From Nematostella vectensis (Eukaryota > Cnidaria > Anthozoa > Actiniaria > Edwardsiidae), in NCBI RefSeq assembly GCF_932526225.1, contig NC_064038.1:8183070-8247069 (forward strand): a stretch of 64,000 nucleotides of DNA. The letters are read 5' to 3'. The notes beneath the pieces are model-generated. The model was not told where the DNA came from and made no database searches. It worked only from the letters and a program-made list of their open reading frames with translations. The position numbers were made by a program, and so were the translations under genes. Below are positions 1 through 15,222 of the stretch, piece after piece. Each line of letters opens with the position of its first letter. Position 1 is the stretch's first letter.

Positions 1-2983
<2,983 letters not shown>

Positions 2984-3681
2984 ACAATCGACGACATCGT
3001 CGATGGCTAACGACTTTCGCGCATTGCGCTAAATTCAAAATAGTTTTAATTTTATATACCTACACATATATCTTTTGAAAAAAAATAGATAGTTGTTAGA
3101 TAGATTTTAAAGATTTAGAATGTATAAACTGGGTTAAAACATAACCAATTTATATACACATCAATTTCAAAATTCAACTCAATTTAAACTGAATTTCATC
3201 AAATGAGATTTTAGAGTAAATTGACAGACGAGGGCTGTCAATGTGAGTAGTCATTTTAAAGTCTAGATTCGTGTGATTTAGGGGCGGACCAGAAGATATC
3301 TTAGATTAGTCGTTTCAAAAATCACTTCGCATCCTATCCACCAACACCATCCCTGTAGTAAAAAAGGTTTCAAATAAAAGCAAGAAGAAAATCAAACAGC
3401 TGAAATGCCGGACAGAGAATGACCAGCAGAGCAGCGAAAAAAAATCCAGCTCAGCTGCCCCGCCTAAAGTATCTAATGTCCCATTCCTAGGAAGGCTCGC
3501 CGGAATAGAATTCAACTGTGCATTAGGTGTGTCATTTATAACATCTTGGTAATTGTTGCATATATTTTGCTGCTATTGTTTTTGGTGCGTTGCAACTGAA
3601 CACGTACGTATTTATGATATCAAAAAGTGATCAAAGTGACTTCATCTCCATTAAAATATTTGAATATTGTTCACCCTTCTT

Positions 3682-3789
3682 AGGGGCGTAGCCATGATTT
3701 TTCCTTGGAGGGGGGAAGTTCGTTTTCAACTGAGACGTGATAGCTTTACTGACCCTGAAAGGGGGGGCGGGTGGCCTGGCCACGCCCCT
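3682..3789. mobile_element. Short inverted-repeat element (MITE-like)
   Basis: The ends AGGGGCGTAGCCA and TGGCCACGCCCCT are inverted repeats with one mismatch, enclosing about 80 bp with two G runs. CTTCT occurs just outside both ends but not flush with them, so the target duplication is uncertain. No coding capacity; superfamily not assigned. Confidence 0.5.
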
Positions 3790-4234
3790 GCTTCTCATTC
3801 AGTGACATCATAGCCGAACCCTATGTGAACTACACTAAAGAAAAACAAGCCTTTTAGAGTTCTCTTATAAATGATAATGTTAATAGGTGAATCATAATTT
3901 TCAGTCAAGCCTCCCCACCTCTAAAAACAATGATAACGAAAAAAGCTATCCCTATATTATAATTTTATCATTGATAAAATGATAATTGATAAAACGAATC
4001 GATTATGCTAGTAAAACTGGGGATATTATGCTAGTAGCATTGCTCGATTTTTAAATTTATGCTTAAATTATGCCCGCTTCTAGAAGTTATGCTTAATTTT
4101 CCAACATTATGCTAGCACAATCGATAAACCGAAAACCCGAAAGCGCGACAAACGAAATGGACGAAGGGAAGGGCTACGTGTGACCATACAAACCTCAGTT
4201 CCCAGGGTACCCAAGCTTAGATTACTTAACAAAC

Positions 4235-4372
<138 letters not shown>

Positions 4373-4432
4373 TTGACAAACTACTTAGACAACTACTTAG
4401 ACAAACTACTACTACTTAGACAAACTACTTGA

Positions 4433-4600
4433 AGGGACGTAAAAGAACCACTGGGGACGCAATAAACCCTCTGGCAGTGACCACCCCCAGTGACAGTGCT
4501 TACAATGCTTACTAACAATACACTCAAGGGGGTACTTGATTTGCAGCTTAGCTCTGTTGTGCCTTCCGCACCAGTATAACTGGTGGAAAATAGAATAAAT
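4433..4600 (+). repeat. Dispersed repeat, copy 1 (SINE-like or retrotransposon 3' end)
   Basis: A stretch of about 165 bp, including AAAGAACCACTGGGGACGC and CAGTATAACTGGTGGAAA, recurs in the same orientation near 48683-48866. The second copy ends in ATAAATAAATAAATA, the kind of tail seen on target-primed retroelements. Neither copy is long enough to code for anything. Confidence 0.6.
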
Positions 4601-5684
4601 CAGATTACAAACTATGTACTACAAACTTGGAGATGATTTGGCAATTATAGATCGGTCGGTCAGTTTCGCCATAGCCCTAGGATAAATTGGTAGGTTCCTT
4701 TAAGCTAAATTTTGCCTGCTTAATGCTTGCTTATCAGATTTTTCCCAGATTTGTGCAATTCTATCGACAACTCAGTCTTCCTACGTGACTCAAAGTGTTT
4801 TGCGTTTCCCTTTCAATGTATATATACTAGACAGACCGAACGAACAAGTACAATAAGTGATACAGACAGTATTTGCTGAGGGAGGGGGGGCAGACATACA
4901 TATCAGAATAAGCAAAACTTTCGAAATTTCTTGGCAATTCTTCTATGAGAAAAGACACCTTAACGGTTTAGCTTCCTCCGCAGGCATCTCAAAGACCAGA
5001 AAAAGAAATAAAAAAGGATTGGGTTTCCTGTGGCAAAAAACGGAAGTGACAAACCGGAATTCCCTCTCTACTTCTCCTTAGTCTCACTCATCCGCAATTT
5101 CGCCACAGGTAACCCATTCTTTCCGTCCTTTTCATTATGAGTTGCCTGCGGAGGAGGCTATTAACGGTTAAGGGTGGGACGCCCCCTAAAGCCAGACTTA
5201 GCTACGCTTCTGCCTTACCTTATCAGCGCCAGTCTTATCTGTGCTTGAGACATCACGTGGTGCCCGTACAACAGTTTAACACAGCGACCTGGCCTCGCTG
5301 GGATGGGATGGGATTCAACTCAGCTCTCCTCTTTCTAATCTTTTATCTCTACAGAAGCTTTCCTAAAGAAGACTTGATAAATAAGAAAAATGTCAGACTC
5401 GAATACCGTTTTGTGAATCATTTATTCTGGTTCAATTTCTCGATTTTTGTTGCATACGAAACATGTAAGTAAAAAATACGGATTTCCGTTTCTCGAGTCA
5501 GAGGTTTGGTTAGGACAACTGTCAAGTGTGTAACAACGTGACTGTCTTACTGAGAAGTGTGAATTCCTCGTCTTCTCGGGCAAGGATGTTTATGGTGAAG
5601 GTCCCCCTCTGATCGCACTGCTAGAGGACACTGGCTCGTGGTTCCATCTCCAGTGGAAGTGCTTGCACATCAAATCACATTCAT

Positions 5685-6002
5685 CAGGCACGTATCTAGG
5701 ATTTTTCTTGGAAGGGGGGGGGGATGCGAAATCCGAAAAAATGGACTTAATTTTTCTCGGGGGGGGGGGGGGGGGGGAGGGAGTTCTCTGATAAAAATCT
5801 GACAAATCCCGAAAGAACAAAAAGGAATTTTTTTTATGCCTTTGCAGTATCTCCAAGAGACGTTTATTGTCGGATATGGACACAAAAAAGTCTGACTTAT
5901 GGATTGATGACATGCCAGAGTGACTTAGCCTATGCTTTGTAGTTTTATCTACATAGCACGTCTACCGGAGGTGGACTTGCAGCCCCTCTGGGTACGGGCC
6001 TG
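5685..6002. mobile_element. CAGGCCCGTACCCAGG-family MITE, copy 1
   Basis: It starts CAGGCACGTATCTAGG and ends with the inverted CTGGGTACGGGCCTG. It is flanked by TTCAT on both sides, consistent with a 5-bp target duplication. Inside are long poly-G runs and an AT-rich core shared with the copies at 40451-40762 and, less clearly, 41130-41495. No coding capacity. Confidence 0.75.
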
Positions 6003-8159
6003 TTCATGATTGTTAACTACGTGGAATAAATAATCCGTATCTCGCATGTGAAGCGCCCTGAAACTGTTCAATTAGAATTACTATACAAGAACTACATTTA
6101 GTTCACACAAAAAACTGGTAATCGCACCCAGCTTTTGGTGGACCATGTTTATACTCTGGTTAACGACCACGATTATTTGGGTATTTTGATTGATTAGAAC
6201 TACATTTCTGTTGTTCTGGCTTTTTTTTGCGGAAAAAGATAGTTAACATTACAAATGCTGTTACTAATAGGGAAAGCCTTTTAGTCACCGAGTTTTAAAA
6301 AGGCAGGTGAAAATAAAAGTCTGTTCTTAAACTTTTAGCGGATTTTGTAAGCATCAGTGTTTGATGGTTTCTGGGCGATCATTTCTTCTCTCCTGCCGTT
6401 TAGGGATTAAAACCTGTGAGCGGATCCAGGGGGTGCCAAAGCAAAAATTTTTTTGCGTAAACTTCTTTTGCAACATCCGCGCGCCTATCAACCCATTTCC
6501 TGTACTTCATAAATTAATTCCACGTTCCACAGTTCCATGCCGATAAACATGATTTCTGTATCAAGAATGCTTGTGATAAACAAAATGAAACATGTGATTT
6601 AAAAAAAATGGACTTCGGAATTAAGATACAAGATATTCTTTTAAAGTTGCAAAATAAAATGGTAAAAGTTTCAGACAATAAACCAATTTACCTAAAACTT
6701 GTTACTTGCTTTTGGTCTCTTCTCCATTGCTGTCCAGGAGTTCTTGAGGTTAACAGCGAGCCTGAAATCCTCTTCAGCTTAAATTGTGTTTCATTCTTCT
6801 TAACTAAATCAATTAGGCTTGTATTGTAAGAATACATTAGACGACAAACTCGACACAAACGAGATCGACAAGGCTATTCTCAGTCCACAACATCTATTAT
6901 TTAACTGATTTCCATCGTATATTCAATCTTTCGAAAATCGATAAAAGCTTAAATTTTATCGCTTTCTTTTGCAATGATTAGCTTAAAAATTCTATTTAAA
7001 TTTAAACTCATCATCACTCTAAACACACCCATGCTGCAAATTTTCAATTTAATAATGAAATGCGAGCTAAAATTATAGCCATAAAATCGTGTGTAACTCT
7101 TAATTCTCCATTGTCCACACTAGATAAACTCAGTTTCTTTAACCAACAAACTTCCTCTTTTAAAACGAATTATGTCCCAAAGGCGGCCACTTTGTATTTT
7201 TGAAAGCCCAATTACTGAAAAGTTAAATATCTAGAAGGAAGCTAGTTTTTTATGCAAATACATCAAAAGCTGCAAAAAACCACGACACAGCAGGGTATAA
7301 GTTTCAAGCTGTGTTTTGTACACTTATCAGGACAAATACGATATTTATTTTGTTAGTCTACGGGGTGACTAATAGATTGTTTGAAGTTGATTTAGCAAAA
7401 CGTGCTGGTAGGGGTTCAAACAGAGCCAAACTCAGGCACTCATCTATCATCCGAGCTCGAAAAAAGCGAAAAATAAAGAATGATACATCTTCCTTCCTTT
7501 CTCTTTTTATGTTGAAACACCTCTTTTCAACAAAATCTGAATAGTGGCAATAAGAGCACTTTTTATTTCACACATTTCCATTGTTTATTGAATTTTACAC
7601 AGTTAGACAGATTTTCATCAATGCTAATTCTCGCTATAGGATACAAAAAAATAGCTTTTGTATCAAAGCTTAAAAGCAGCCTTTTTAGGAGCTTAACATT
7701 CAACTTCACTAAATTATATAATCATATATCTGTGTACATAAATATTGAAGGATTTCCAGAGTTGATATGTAGTCAGGAACATTCAAACGCTAATTAGATG
7801 ATTGAACACGAAAGTTTGTTACTCTTTGTCAAATTCAATTCACAGATTCTTACGTTTTACAAGCAGCTGTAGAAACAGAGTAAAATACCGAAAAACCGCA
7901 CCGCAAAACTAAAGTATCTCTAATAAAAAAATTACCTGATAAAGATATACAATTTACTAAGAAAAATGTTTTTCTTGTGTTCGAAGAATGCTTGAACATC
8001 TTGCATTCCGATAGTTGAGTGGAATCATAAACGCAGTTTGGCTGAGCCTCGACCAATCACCACTCGAGATTGATAGGACTCTAAAGGAAGTTATTCGCAT
8101 GGTAGGTGGCCATTAAAAGCTAGAAAGGCGGGTATCATAAATTACCTTAATCACCAATC

Positions 8160-8193
8160 TATAAAAGAGCAGGACTTTTGACATATATAAAAG
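8160..8193 (+). promoter_or_regulatory. Candidate FoxQ2 core promoter (two TATA boxes)
   Basis: TATAAAAG at 8160 and TATATAAAAG at 8184 lie about 290-315 bp before the FoxQ2 ATG. CCAAT-type motifs occur just upstream (in TCACCAATCT at 8151 and GACCAATCACC near 8051). Position and sequence fit a TATA promoter, but the transcription start was not determined. Confidence 0.45.
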
Positions 8194-8473
8194 AAATCCT
8201 GATCGCAATAGTCAAGCCACATCATATCTCTGCATCTTTTGATGAAAGTGCTTCTTATCTGAGTCTGGGTGATTTGATGTAAGTTGGACTCAGCGAGAAA
8301 CGCGCTCTCGAATGCTTTGTTTGTTGGGAAAAGCTCTGTTGGAGTGCGTTTAATATCGCAACACTTAAGTGGGTGATTGGAACACCGTGTTAGGGGCTCA
8401 CCAATCTTGGCATCAGGCATAAAGAGCCAAGCACTGTACCACAACGCAGCTAGATCATCTTGAGTAATCAGAA

Positions 8474-9469
8474 ATGGAGGAGTGTGCACCGGAGTCTCCA
8501 CTGAGAAACGATTACGACTATGAAGAACTGGGCGAAAACCAGCAAGAACCGGCCAGCGACGACGACAGTGATACCGAATCTGACGCCTTGAATACTGACT
8601 GTAACGAGAACGCAAGGGAGAGAGATACCCCAGAAGTCGTTACTGATGTAGACGCGGAGAAAAGTGTCTCGCATTTGGTGAAGAAGGAAACTATAGTAGA
8701 CGATGATGCAGACGTAAAACCTGCGCATTCATACATCGCACTAATAGCTATGGCCATTCTCAGTAACTCCAGCAAGAAAATGATCCTTGGCGATATATAC
8801 CAGTATATCTCTGATAATTTCCCCTATTATCGCAATAAGGACAAATCGTGGCGCAACAGCATCCGTCACAACCTCTCTCTGAATGAATGCTTTATTAAAG
8901 CTGGAAGAAGTGAGAATGGGAAGGGGAATTACTGGGCTATCCACCCTGCTAATCTGGAAGACTTTGCCAATGGCGACTTTCGGCGGCGGCGCGCGAGGCG
9001 TAGGGTGCGTAAAAGCAACGCGCTAAAGTACGGAGTAAGCGCTGGATATCCGTACTTTCGGAGCTTTACTCCGTATACGCCTTACTCCAGTTACTTGGCG
9101 TATCGAGCAGACGACTTAACGCGTGTTTTTAACGGGTATCCGAGCTCGTATCAGCTTCCGCAGGTTTCAGTGGCGCGCAAGAGTTTTGCAATTGACGACC
9201 TGATGTCCACCACGCCACAATACAACCAGGACGCGCTACACAAGCCAGAGTACTCCGACTCGAGTGCTGCTGTGGCAGTCAGCAATAGTTATAGCGGTCT
9301 TACATCCCCAAGACACATATACGCTGGTACTTATGGCTCTTCCTTTTCCGGCTATTCGTGTCTATCTAGTCTTGCGGGTTACAGCAGTGCTGAACGGCGC
9401 GAAAAGGAAAGCTGGCAGGATACACTGTGTAAACTCCAAGAACAACTGCGAAAGACGTCCCATTTATGA
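8474..9469 (+). CDS. FoxQ2: Forkhead transcription factor FoxQ2
   Basis: A single-exon gene of 331 residues. The N-terminus (1-80) is acidic. The forkhead DNA-binding domain spans about 82-178, starting KPAHSYIALIAMAI, with helix 3 WRNSIRHNLSLNECF and ending HPANLEDFANGDFRRRRARR. The HPAN-DF-GDFRRRRARR ending is typical of FoxQ2. At 238-244, FAIDDLM matches an EH1-type Groucho-binding motif (FxIxxIL), so repression is likely. The C-terminus is rich in Tyr and Ser. FoxQ2 genes pattern the aboral/apical pole in cnidarian larvae and the anterior pole in bilaterians; that role is inferred by family. Anthozoans carry several FoxQ2 paralogues and I cannot say which this is. A polyadenylation signal, AATAAA, lies at 9832. 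Confidence 0.92.
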   Translation: MEECAPESPLRNDYDYEELGENQQEPASDDDSDTESDALNTDCNENARERDTPEVVTDVDAEKSVSHLVKKETIVDDDADVKPAHSYIALIAMAILSNSSKKMILGDIYQYISDNFPYYRNKDKSWRNSIRHNLSLNECFIKAGRSENGKGNYWAIHPANLEDFANGDFRRRRARRRVRKSNALKYGVSAGYPYFRSFTPYTPYSSYLAYRADDLTRVFNGYPSSYQLPQVSVARKSFAIDDLMSTTPQYNQDALHKPEYSDSSAAVAVSNSYSGLTSPRHIYAGTYGSSFSGYSCLSSLAGYSSAERREKESWQDTLCKLQEQLRKTSHL

Positions 9470-12400
9470 GATAAGCAATGGAGCGCCACAGCGCGGGATC
9501 GATAAGTGAACGGAACACGCGGGAAAAGATGCGAGGCAACGCGGAATTCTATATGCACACAGGCAGGTGGTGTAACACACGACTATAAGTGTCGAACGGT
9601 GAACATAAAAACCCACATTTGAAAAATTAGAGTGATTTTCCTATGATAGTGCATCCATGTATATTATGCTCATCGAAACACTAGTGAGAGAGCACACGAC
9701 TGCACATAAAATATATAAGATATCCTGTAAAACTTTGTTTGTCGCTTTCTTGTAAATAACCGTTTACAAACTAAAACTTGTACTCGTGAAACAACGAAAA
9801 CGAATTGGCCCAAAACGAGTCCTTAAAAGACAATAAAAAGAAATTTACCAATCAATTACAAAAGCTTTTTCGAATGACATGAAAGTGCAAATACATTCTT
9901 CTACAAACTTTGAATACGCTGCATTATTATCAGATTTTAAAATATAAGAAGGTGACCTCAGGACGAAAGGTTAAACACATTTTATCGTCCTTTTTTTAGA
10001 TTTGCATCAAGAATAATCTTTCTAAAGTGAAACACACTAAAGTTCTTCCAAGATGTGACATTACGCAGTTGATTAAGAAATAGCACAACAACGCCTAAAG
10101 TAAAGAAACCTTGTGAATTCCACAATAAAGGCAATGTTCATGATCTGTTGTTGTTGTTGTTTCGTTTTGTTATTAAATAAATATAATTCTATTTCAAAAT
10201 TGTGTTCTCAGTATTTAGTTCCATTTCTTGGTTGTTTCGCTTTCTCGCCGTTTGGGGCATCTTACAGCTCGAAAAAGGGGGATCTTTTTTGGTAAAAACC
10301 AAGTCGAAACAGTTTCACATTCAAAAATACAATTAGATGGGTAACAATTCCATCACAACTTATCACTTTTCATTAAAATTGCGCCAAACTGTCTGTGTTA
10401 AACTCAAACTTAAATATCAGGCAGGTGCAGAACTAACCTTCCTACCAGTGTTTACGGTTTAAAATATATCCAATATTTCTTTATTAGCGCAAAACGAATA
10501 AGAAACAAACCTATTACGAGACTAAATTGAAGCAAACACATCAAGTTTCTTGAAATTTCCCACATTTACCAAACGCATTTTCCACAAAATTTCTTTTACT
10601 TAAGGCGTGAAAGTCACACGCTTTTGCTCGCTAAATTCATTCGGAATCTGACAAAAAGGCGGGCCGGTTTTTTATTGTTTGCTTGTTATGATATGAAAGT
10701 ATTGGCTTATCTTATCTAACAATATCTGGCACACGGCAAACACAGCAAACAAGCTACAGTTTTTACGTATCAAGCGCTTCGACAACCGCAAGCTAATACT
10801 CCGTTGGTCAAAAAATTATTAGTGCTACTTTCCATGCTGAGACGGTCAAATCACACAAAAATAAAAGATAAATTAAATGTGCTCAGATGACAACAAATGC
10901 ATCCATGAAAGACATTATTAAAAGTTTACCCGGTTTATGTTTGTATTTGTCGTATAATTGTACTTGTCCTGGTTTGGTCGGTCCTCTCCATACGATATTT
11001 ATTTGTCTTTGCGTAGGCATATTACTTTGTATGTAAGCGAAATAAAAACATTATTAGATCAATTTCTCTAATTTAATCTTGATACACGAAATATTGTTTA
11101 CAAAGACAGAGACAAACTTTAGGCTTGATCGGAAAGTATCCTCACTAAATCGAACTAAATAAAATTGACGTAATTTGTGTTTAGTATCGCTTTGGTCGAC
11201 TTTGGGGGTTGCCTTCGAAAATAACCCTGTCTAAAAATCAAGCTCGAATGATCTAAATGAAATAAAAACACTATGACAAATAGAGAACAAACTTAACTTT
11301 GCGGCTAGGTGTCCTAATGTATATGAATTATTTAACAAACAAAAAGGAGGGCAAGGGAATGAAGAAAAAAAACCAAAGGCATCACCAAAACACAACTACA
11401 AAAATGTGAAAACAATGGCTTCTTTTCTTTTCAAGTGTTTAAATGGTATTGCATTTAAGATCGGCTAAAATCTTTGTTCTCGGAAATCGTACAAACAAAG
11501 GACAGACATTCGTGTATTTCATCAATTTTTCATGCCAAACTTTTCAATTTAAGGCTTTTTTATACTCTTAATGCCTTTGCTAATCTCGTGTTTTGTCTTG
11601 GTCAATTTAGGGAAAAAGTAAATAGGGCCACCGACGCAAAGGTGGTTATTTATCTTCGCCTGCAAGGATGGTTGATGATATATTGGTCTTAATATCAATT
11701 TACACAAGTCAACAGTGAGACTAACACAGCGAATTTCGGGTTATTCGTTCCAAGATATAAACCTAGCCACAAGAAGATGAACACAAAGCCAGCCCCCTAG
11801 GCGAGTTTGTTAAACCAATAAAATGAAACGATCAAAAACGGAAAAAACATTGCTGATAAATCTAGCAGCGCAAATTATCTTGTGCATAACAAATTTATTT
11901 TTAACTATACTGGCCAAATAAGTAAGAACAATATGTAGTCATTGTCTCTTTCGTTTTTATAAGAACGTCCAGCCTGAGATTTCACCAATATTTTTAAGTC
12001 CAGATGCGTTCATTGGGTAATATATTCTTATATACACTAAAATTTAAGAACATCGTCCCAAAAGTAAGAACGGCCCAGCCTCAACAGAAAATTAGACGTT
12101 CTTATATAGAAAAAGAATGTACACAATGTATAACGCTGTTTTTATTTCTCTAAGTAACTCTTACATTCCACTCGAATAATTTCTTCCAGTTTCTCCAGCT
12201 CCTATTATAGCTTTCCAACCATTATCGTTTCGTCATTTTTTATAACCTGCAACACACAACTTAAACTTCTACAACTAAAAGACTATTCCATGTTAAGTCA
12301 TTTTTTATTCAAACAAAGATTCCTCCCTGACTTTTTCGGCAAAATTTCATTTCTGCCAAGTCCCATCAATAAAGCATTTGGGAGCAAAACAGTCGTTATT

Positions 12401-14190
12401 CGCAACCACAAAGTTCAAATCGTTGACGTGCGTGCTGGCATTATGATACGTTGTTTTTTCGGGGTACTAATTAAAATTATCAACAATAATGATTATGGGC
12501 AATGTAGATAAAATAGAAGTCGAGTTTATATCTTCAATATCTGGATCTGAAGCTTTTAAGACTGTCGTTGTATTTAGAGAAGCAAGGACACTAAATTCTA
12601 GTACACTTTTGCATGGCAAATTGCGGTATAATATGTACGGACTTCCAGATAAGGCTACAAATAATAAAACAACTGAAATTCTTCTGTGGAAATTGAAAGA
12701 ATAGTAGAATACGTCGAACCCCTAATCGAATATAATTCATTCGATAATTGTACAGAATGGCCCTCCCATTACAGCCGTTTTCAAGGGGATTGCATATCCG
12801 CAGAAAAGAATCGACTGACTCAGACCGAAACATGGGAAAATTGCTAAAAATTGCTATATTGAGTAAAACACAATTAGCAGTTGCAAATCGGTTTAAGGGT
12901 TTCTTTTAATAAACAAACTCACTCCCGCCATGTTATCCAGTTCTATCTTATTATTGCCCCCAATTGTGCACAATTGCCCCCCTCCCCCTCAACCGGGAAA
13001 TCCTGGATCCCCCTCCCTGACTAGTATGTGTGTAAAGACCACTGCTCGAAGCCTCGCTCGACGAGCTAGCCGTAGGGACCGCAAAGACCGCTGGTCCTAA
13101 CGCATGCGTACAGCCTGGTGCGAACGGCGCGAACATTCGCCCAGTATTGCTGGCACTGCCTTGGTTACGACCATAAGATAAAGGAACCGTTCGCTGCTAC
13201 GATATGTTCCATTAAAAATGTACTTTAGCATCAAGTCTTGTCACTGTTGTATCCGTGGCCAGAGGGCGCAAAAGGTTGAATCAACTCTTTAGGCTTAGTT
13301 TATGGTTTAGACGCCGTTCTTTTCATGTACCGTTCCAAATGCAAATGCACGCACGAACGTAGTCGGTTGTTTTATCTTAATTTGCATGCGCATCCATGAG
13401 CCTTATTCGATGCAAATGCTGCAAATAAAGAGAAAACAATCGACTTTATTAATTCCCATGCATTCGCATTGAATATGATGAAGCATGAGTCTCAGATACG
13501 GGTTTTTCAAAAAGAGGGGGGGGGGGGGGCTACGGAGCCAATTTGATACAGTTTTACTGCGGCTTTCAATATAATGAAGAGTCTCGTCGAAAACTCCCAA
13601 AAGATAAATAGGTTTCTGGCTTCAGTCATTTAAAATCCACGAACCGTTTTTATCGGCCAGCACTGAAATGGTTTACAATCACCCCACATCTTCGCAAGCT
13701 ACTGACTACTCAAAGATCCAAAATATCAAAATATAATTAGTTTGAATGACGGAAGCCAGGAAACGGTTTAGCAGTTGTAAGTTATTGACAAGAGTTCTCA
13801 GAGTATTAAAAATTGCTCGTTTATTTCAGTTCTTTCTTCACTTTACCATAATTAAAGATAAAGATTGAATATGTCGACATCTACAAGATTGAGTTCGGAA
13901 AACTGGTACAAATTCGATTGTTGATATTTACTACATAGTTTATTGCTCAGATAATCACGACTTCACAATTGATGATAAAAGAATCAGCATAAAGGGTGAC
14001 TGTGTCTTTAAAACACATCAGACAAACTTAATGGCGCTACAGTAACGCACCAGTCTGAGTACAAAACAATACTCATACAAACTCTCTTTGATCTCCTATA
14101 CTCACCGCGAACATGGGCTACCTGTGTTGAATTTGCCCGTCTGTGAACAGGTTCAGTCAAGACCAAGTCAAGACAATGTTATGTTCCAGT

Positions 14191-14418
14191 TGTGCGCTCC
14201 TAGTAATGGGCTATCTGTATTGTGCCCTCCTAGTAATGGGTTACCTGTGTTGTGCGCTCCTAGTAATGGGTTATCTGTGTTGTGCGCTCCTAGTAATGGT
14301 CTATATGTGTTGTGCGCTCCTAGTAATGGGCTACCTGTGTCGTGCGCTCCTAGTGATGGGCTACCTGTGTTGTGGTCTTCTAGTGATGGGCTACCTGTGT
14401 TGTTCGCTCCCAGTGATG
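14191..14418. repeat. 30-bp minisatellite, about 7.5 units
   Basis: Tandem units related to TGCGCTCCTAGTAATGGGCT plus about ten more bases. The last units diverge from AGTAATGG to AGTGATGG. Because the period is a multiple of three, two frames stay open; neither is likely to be a gene. Confidence 0.9.
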
Positions 14419-14525
14419 ATTAATGAAGTTGTCGCTAACTGTGGAAGAGGGGAGAATTTTGGGTCCATGTAAAAAAACATTCACGCCACTTCTACATGTG
14501 CAGTAGTTATTGAAAGTTTATAATC

Positions 14526-14643
14526 AGACACGTACCCAGGATTGGCAGGGGAGGGGGGTGCGCAGTCATAGGTATCATATGAAAAAACCATAGTATTTGA
14601 AGATTCCTTAATAAGTATGCGTACCCCCCTGTGTACGCACATG
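14526..14643. mobile_element. Small inverted-repeat element related to the CAGGCCCGTAC family
   Basis: Begins ACACGTACCCAGG and ends CCTGTGTACGCACATG, with G-rich sequence inside the left end. It resembles the ends of the longer elements at 5685, 40451 and 41130 but has a different, shorter core. Possibly a decayed or deletion copy. Confidence 0.4.
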
Positions 14644-15222
14644 ATCATATCGCATTTTTTTTTTTTTTTTTTTTGCACATTAACCCTTTAAAACGGCCAG
14701 GGTGACCGGTTCGAAATCTTTGGAGAACACGAATACAAGAAGACAGCTCTTTCGAGTCCCTTTGAAAAGGTAGGTTTAGCTGTTCATTTTATCAAATTTT
14801 ATCATGAATCTATAAAACTTTCAATGTATGACTTGTGAATTATTCTTAGTTGTTTACGCAAATAACTTTATAAGATTTATAAAATGGATTTCACTTGTAG
14901 GAATGATATATTACCGAGACTATTATAGTTTAACGTCTTGCTTATGGGAAAAGATAAGAATTTAAATCTTAATTAGATTTTATATTTTCATCCCTACTAA
15001 ATACTATCAAAATATTTACTATTATATCTCAACCAGGAATGCCGGCCATGTCTTTTTCCTTAGTGTAACTTCTTATGTGTGGGTACCCTTTTCTATTGCA
15101 TGCATATTGTCCATTTCACTCAAACGTGAATAACCACGGACCATGATTATCACGTGACTGGCCTGTTTTTGTCCTGTCTAACCTGTTTCTCATACCTGTC
15201 AAACTGGTTTTTGCAAGTCTGT

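Larger units (their letters stand above)
9470..15222. other. Intergenic spacer downstream of FoxQ2
   Basis: After the FoxQ2 3' UTR this is AT-rich sequence with no reading frame that looks coding. It holds a 30-bp minisatellite (14191-14418), a small inverted-repeat element (14526-14643) and G-rich fragments near 12950-13030 and 13516. Because it sits beside a developmental transcription factor it could hold enhancers, but I cannot identify one by sequence alone. Confidence 0.65.

Noticed and set aside
5137..5472. 111-residue plus-strand frame
   Set aside because: No domain, no partner exon, and composition like the surrounding non-coding DNA.
14088..14472. Cys/Leu-rich 109-111-residue frames
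   Set aside because: They are the 30-bp minisatellite in two frames.
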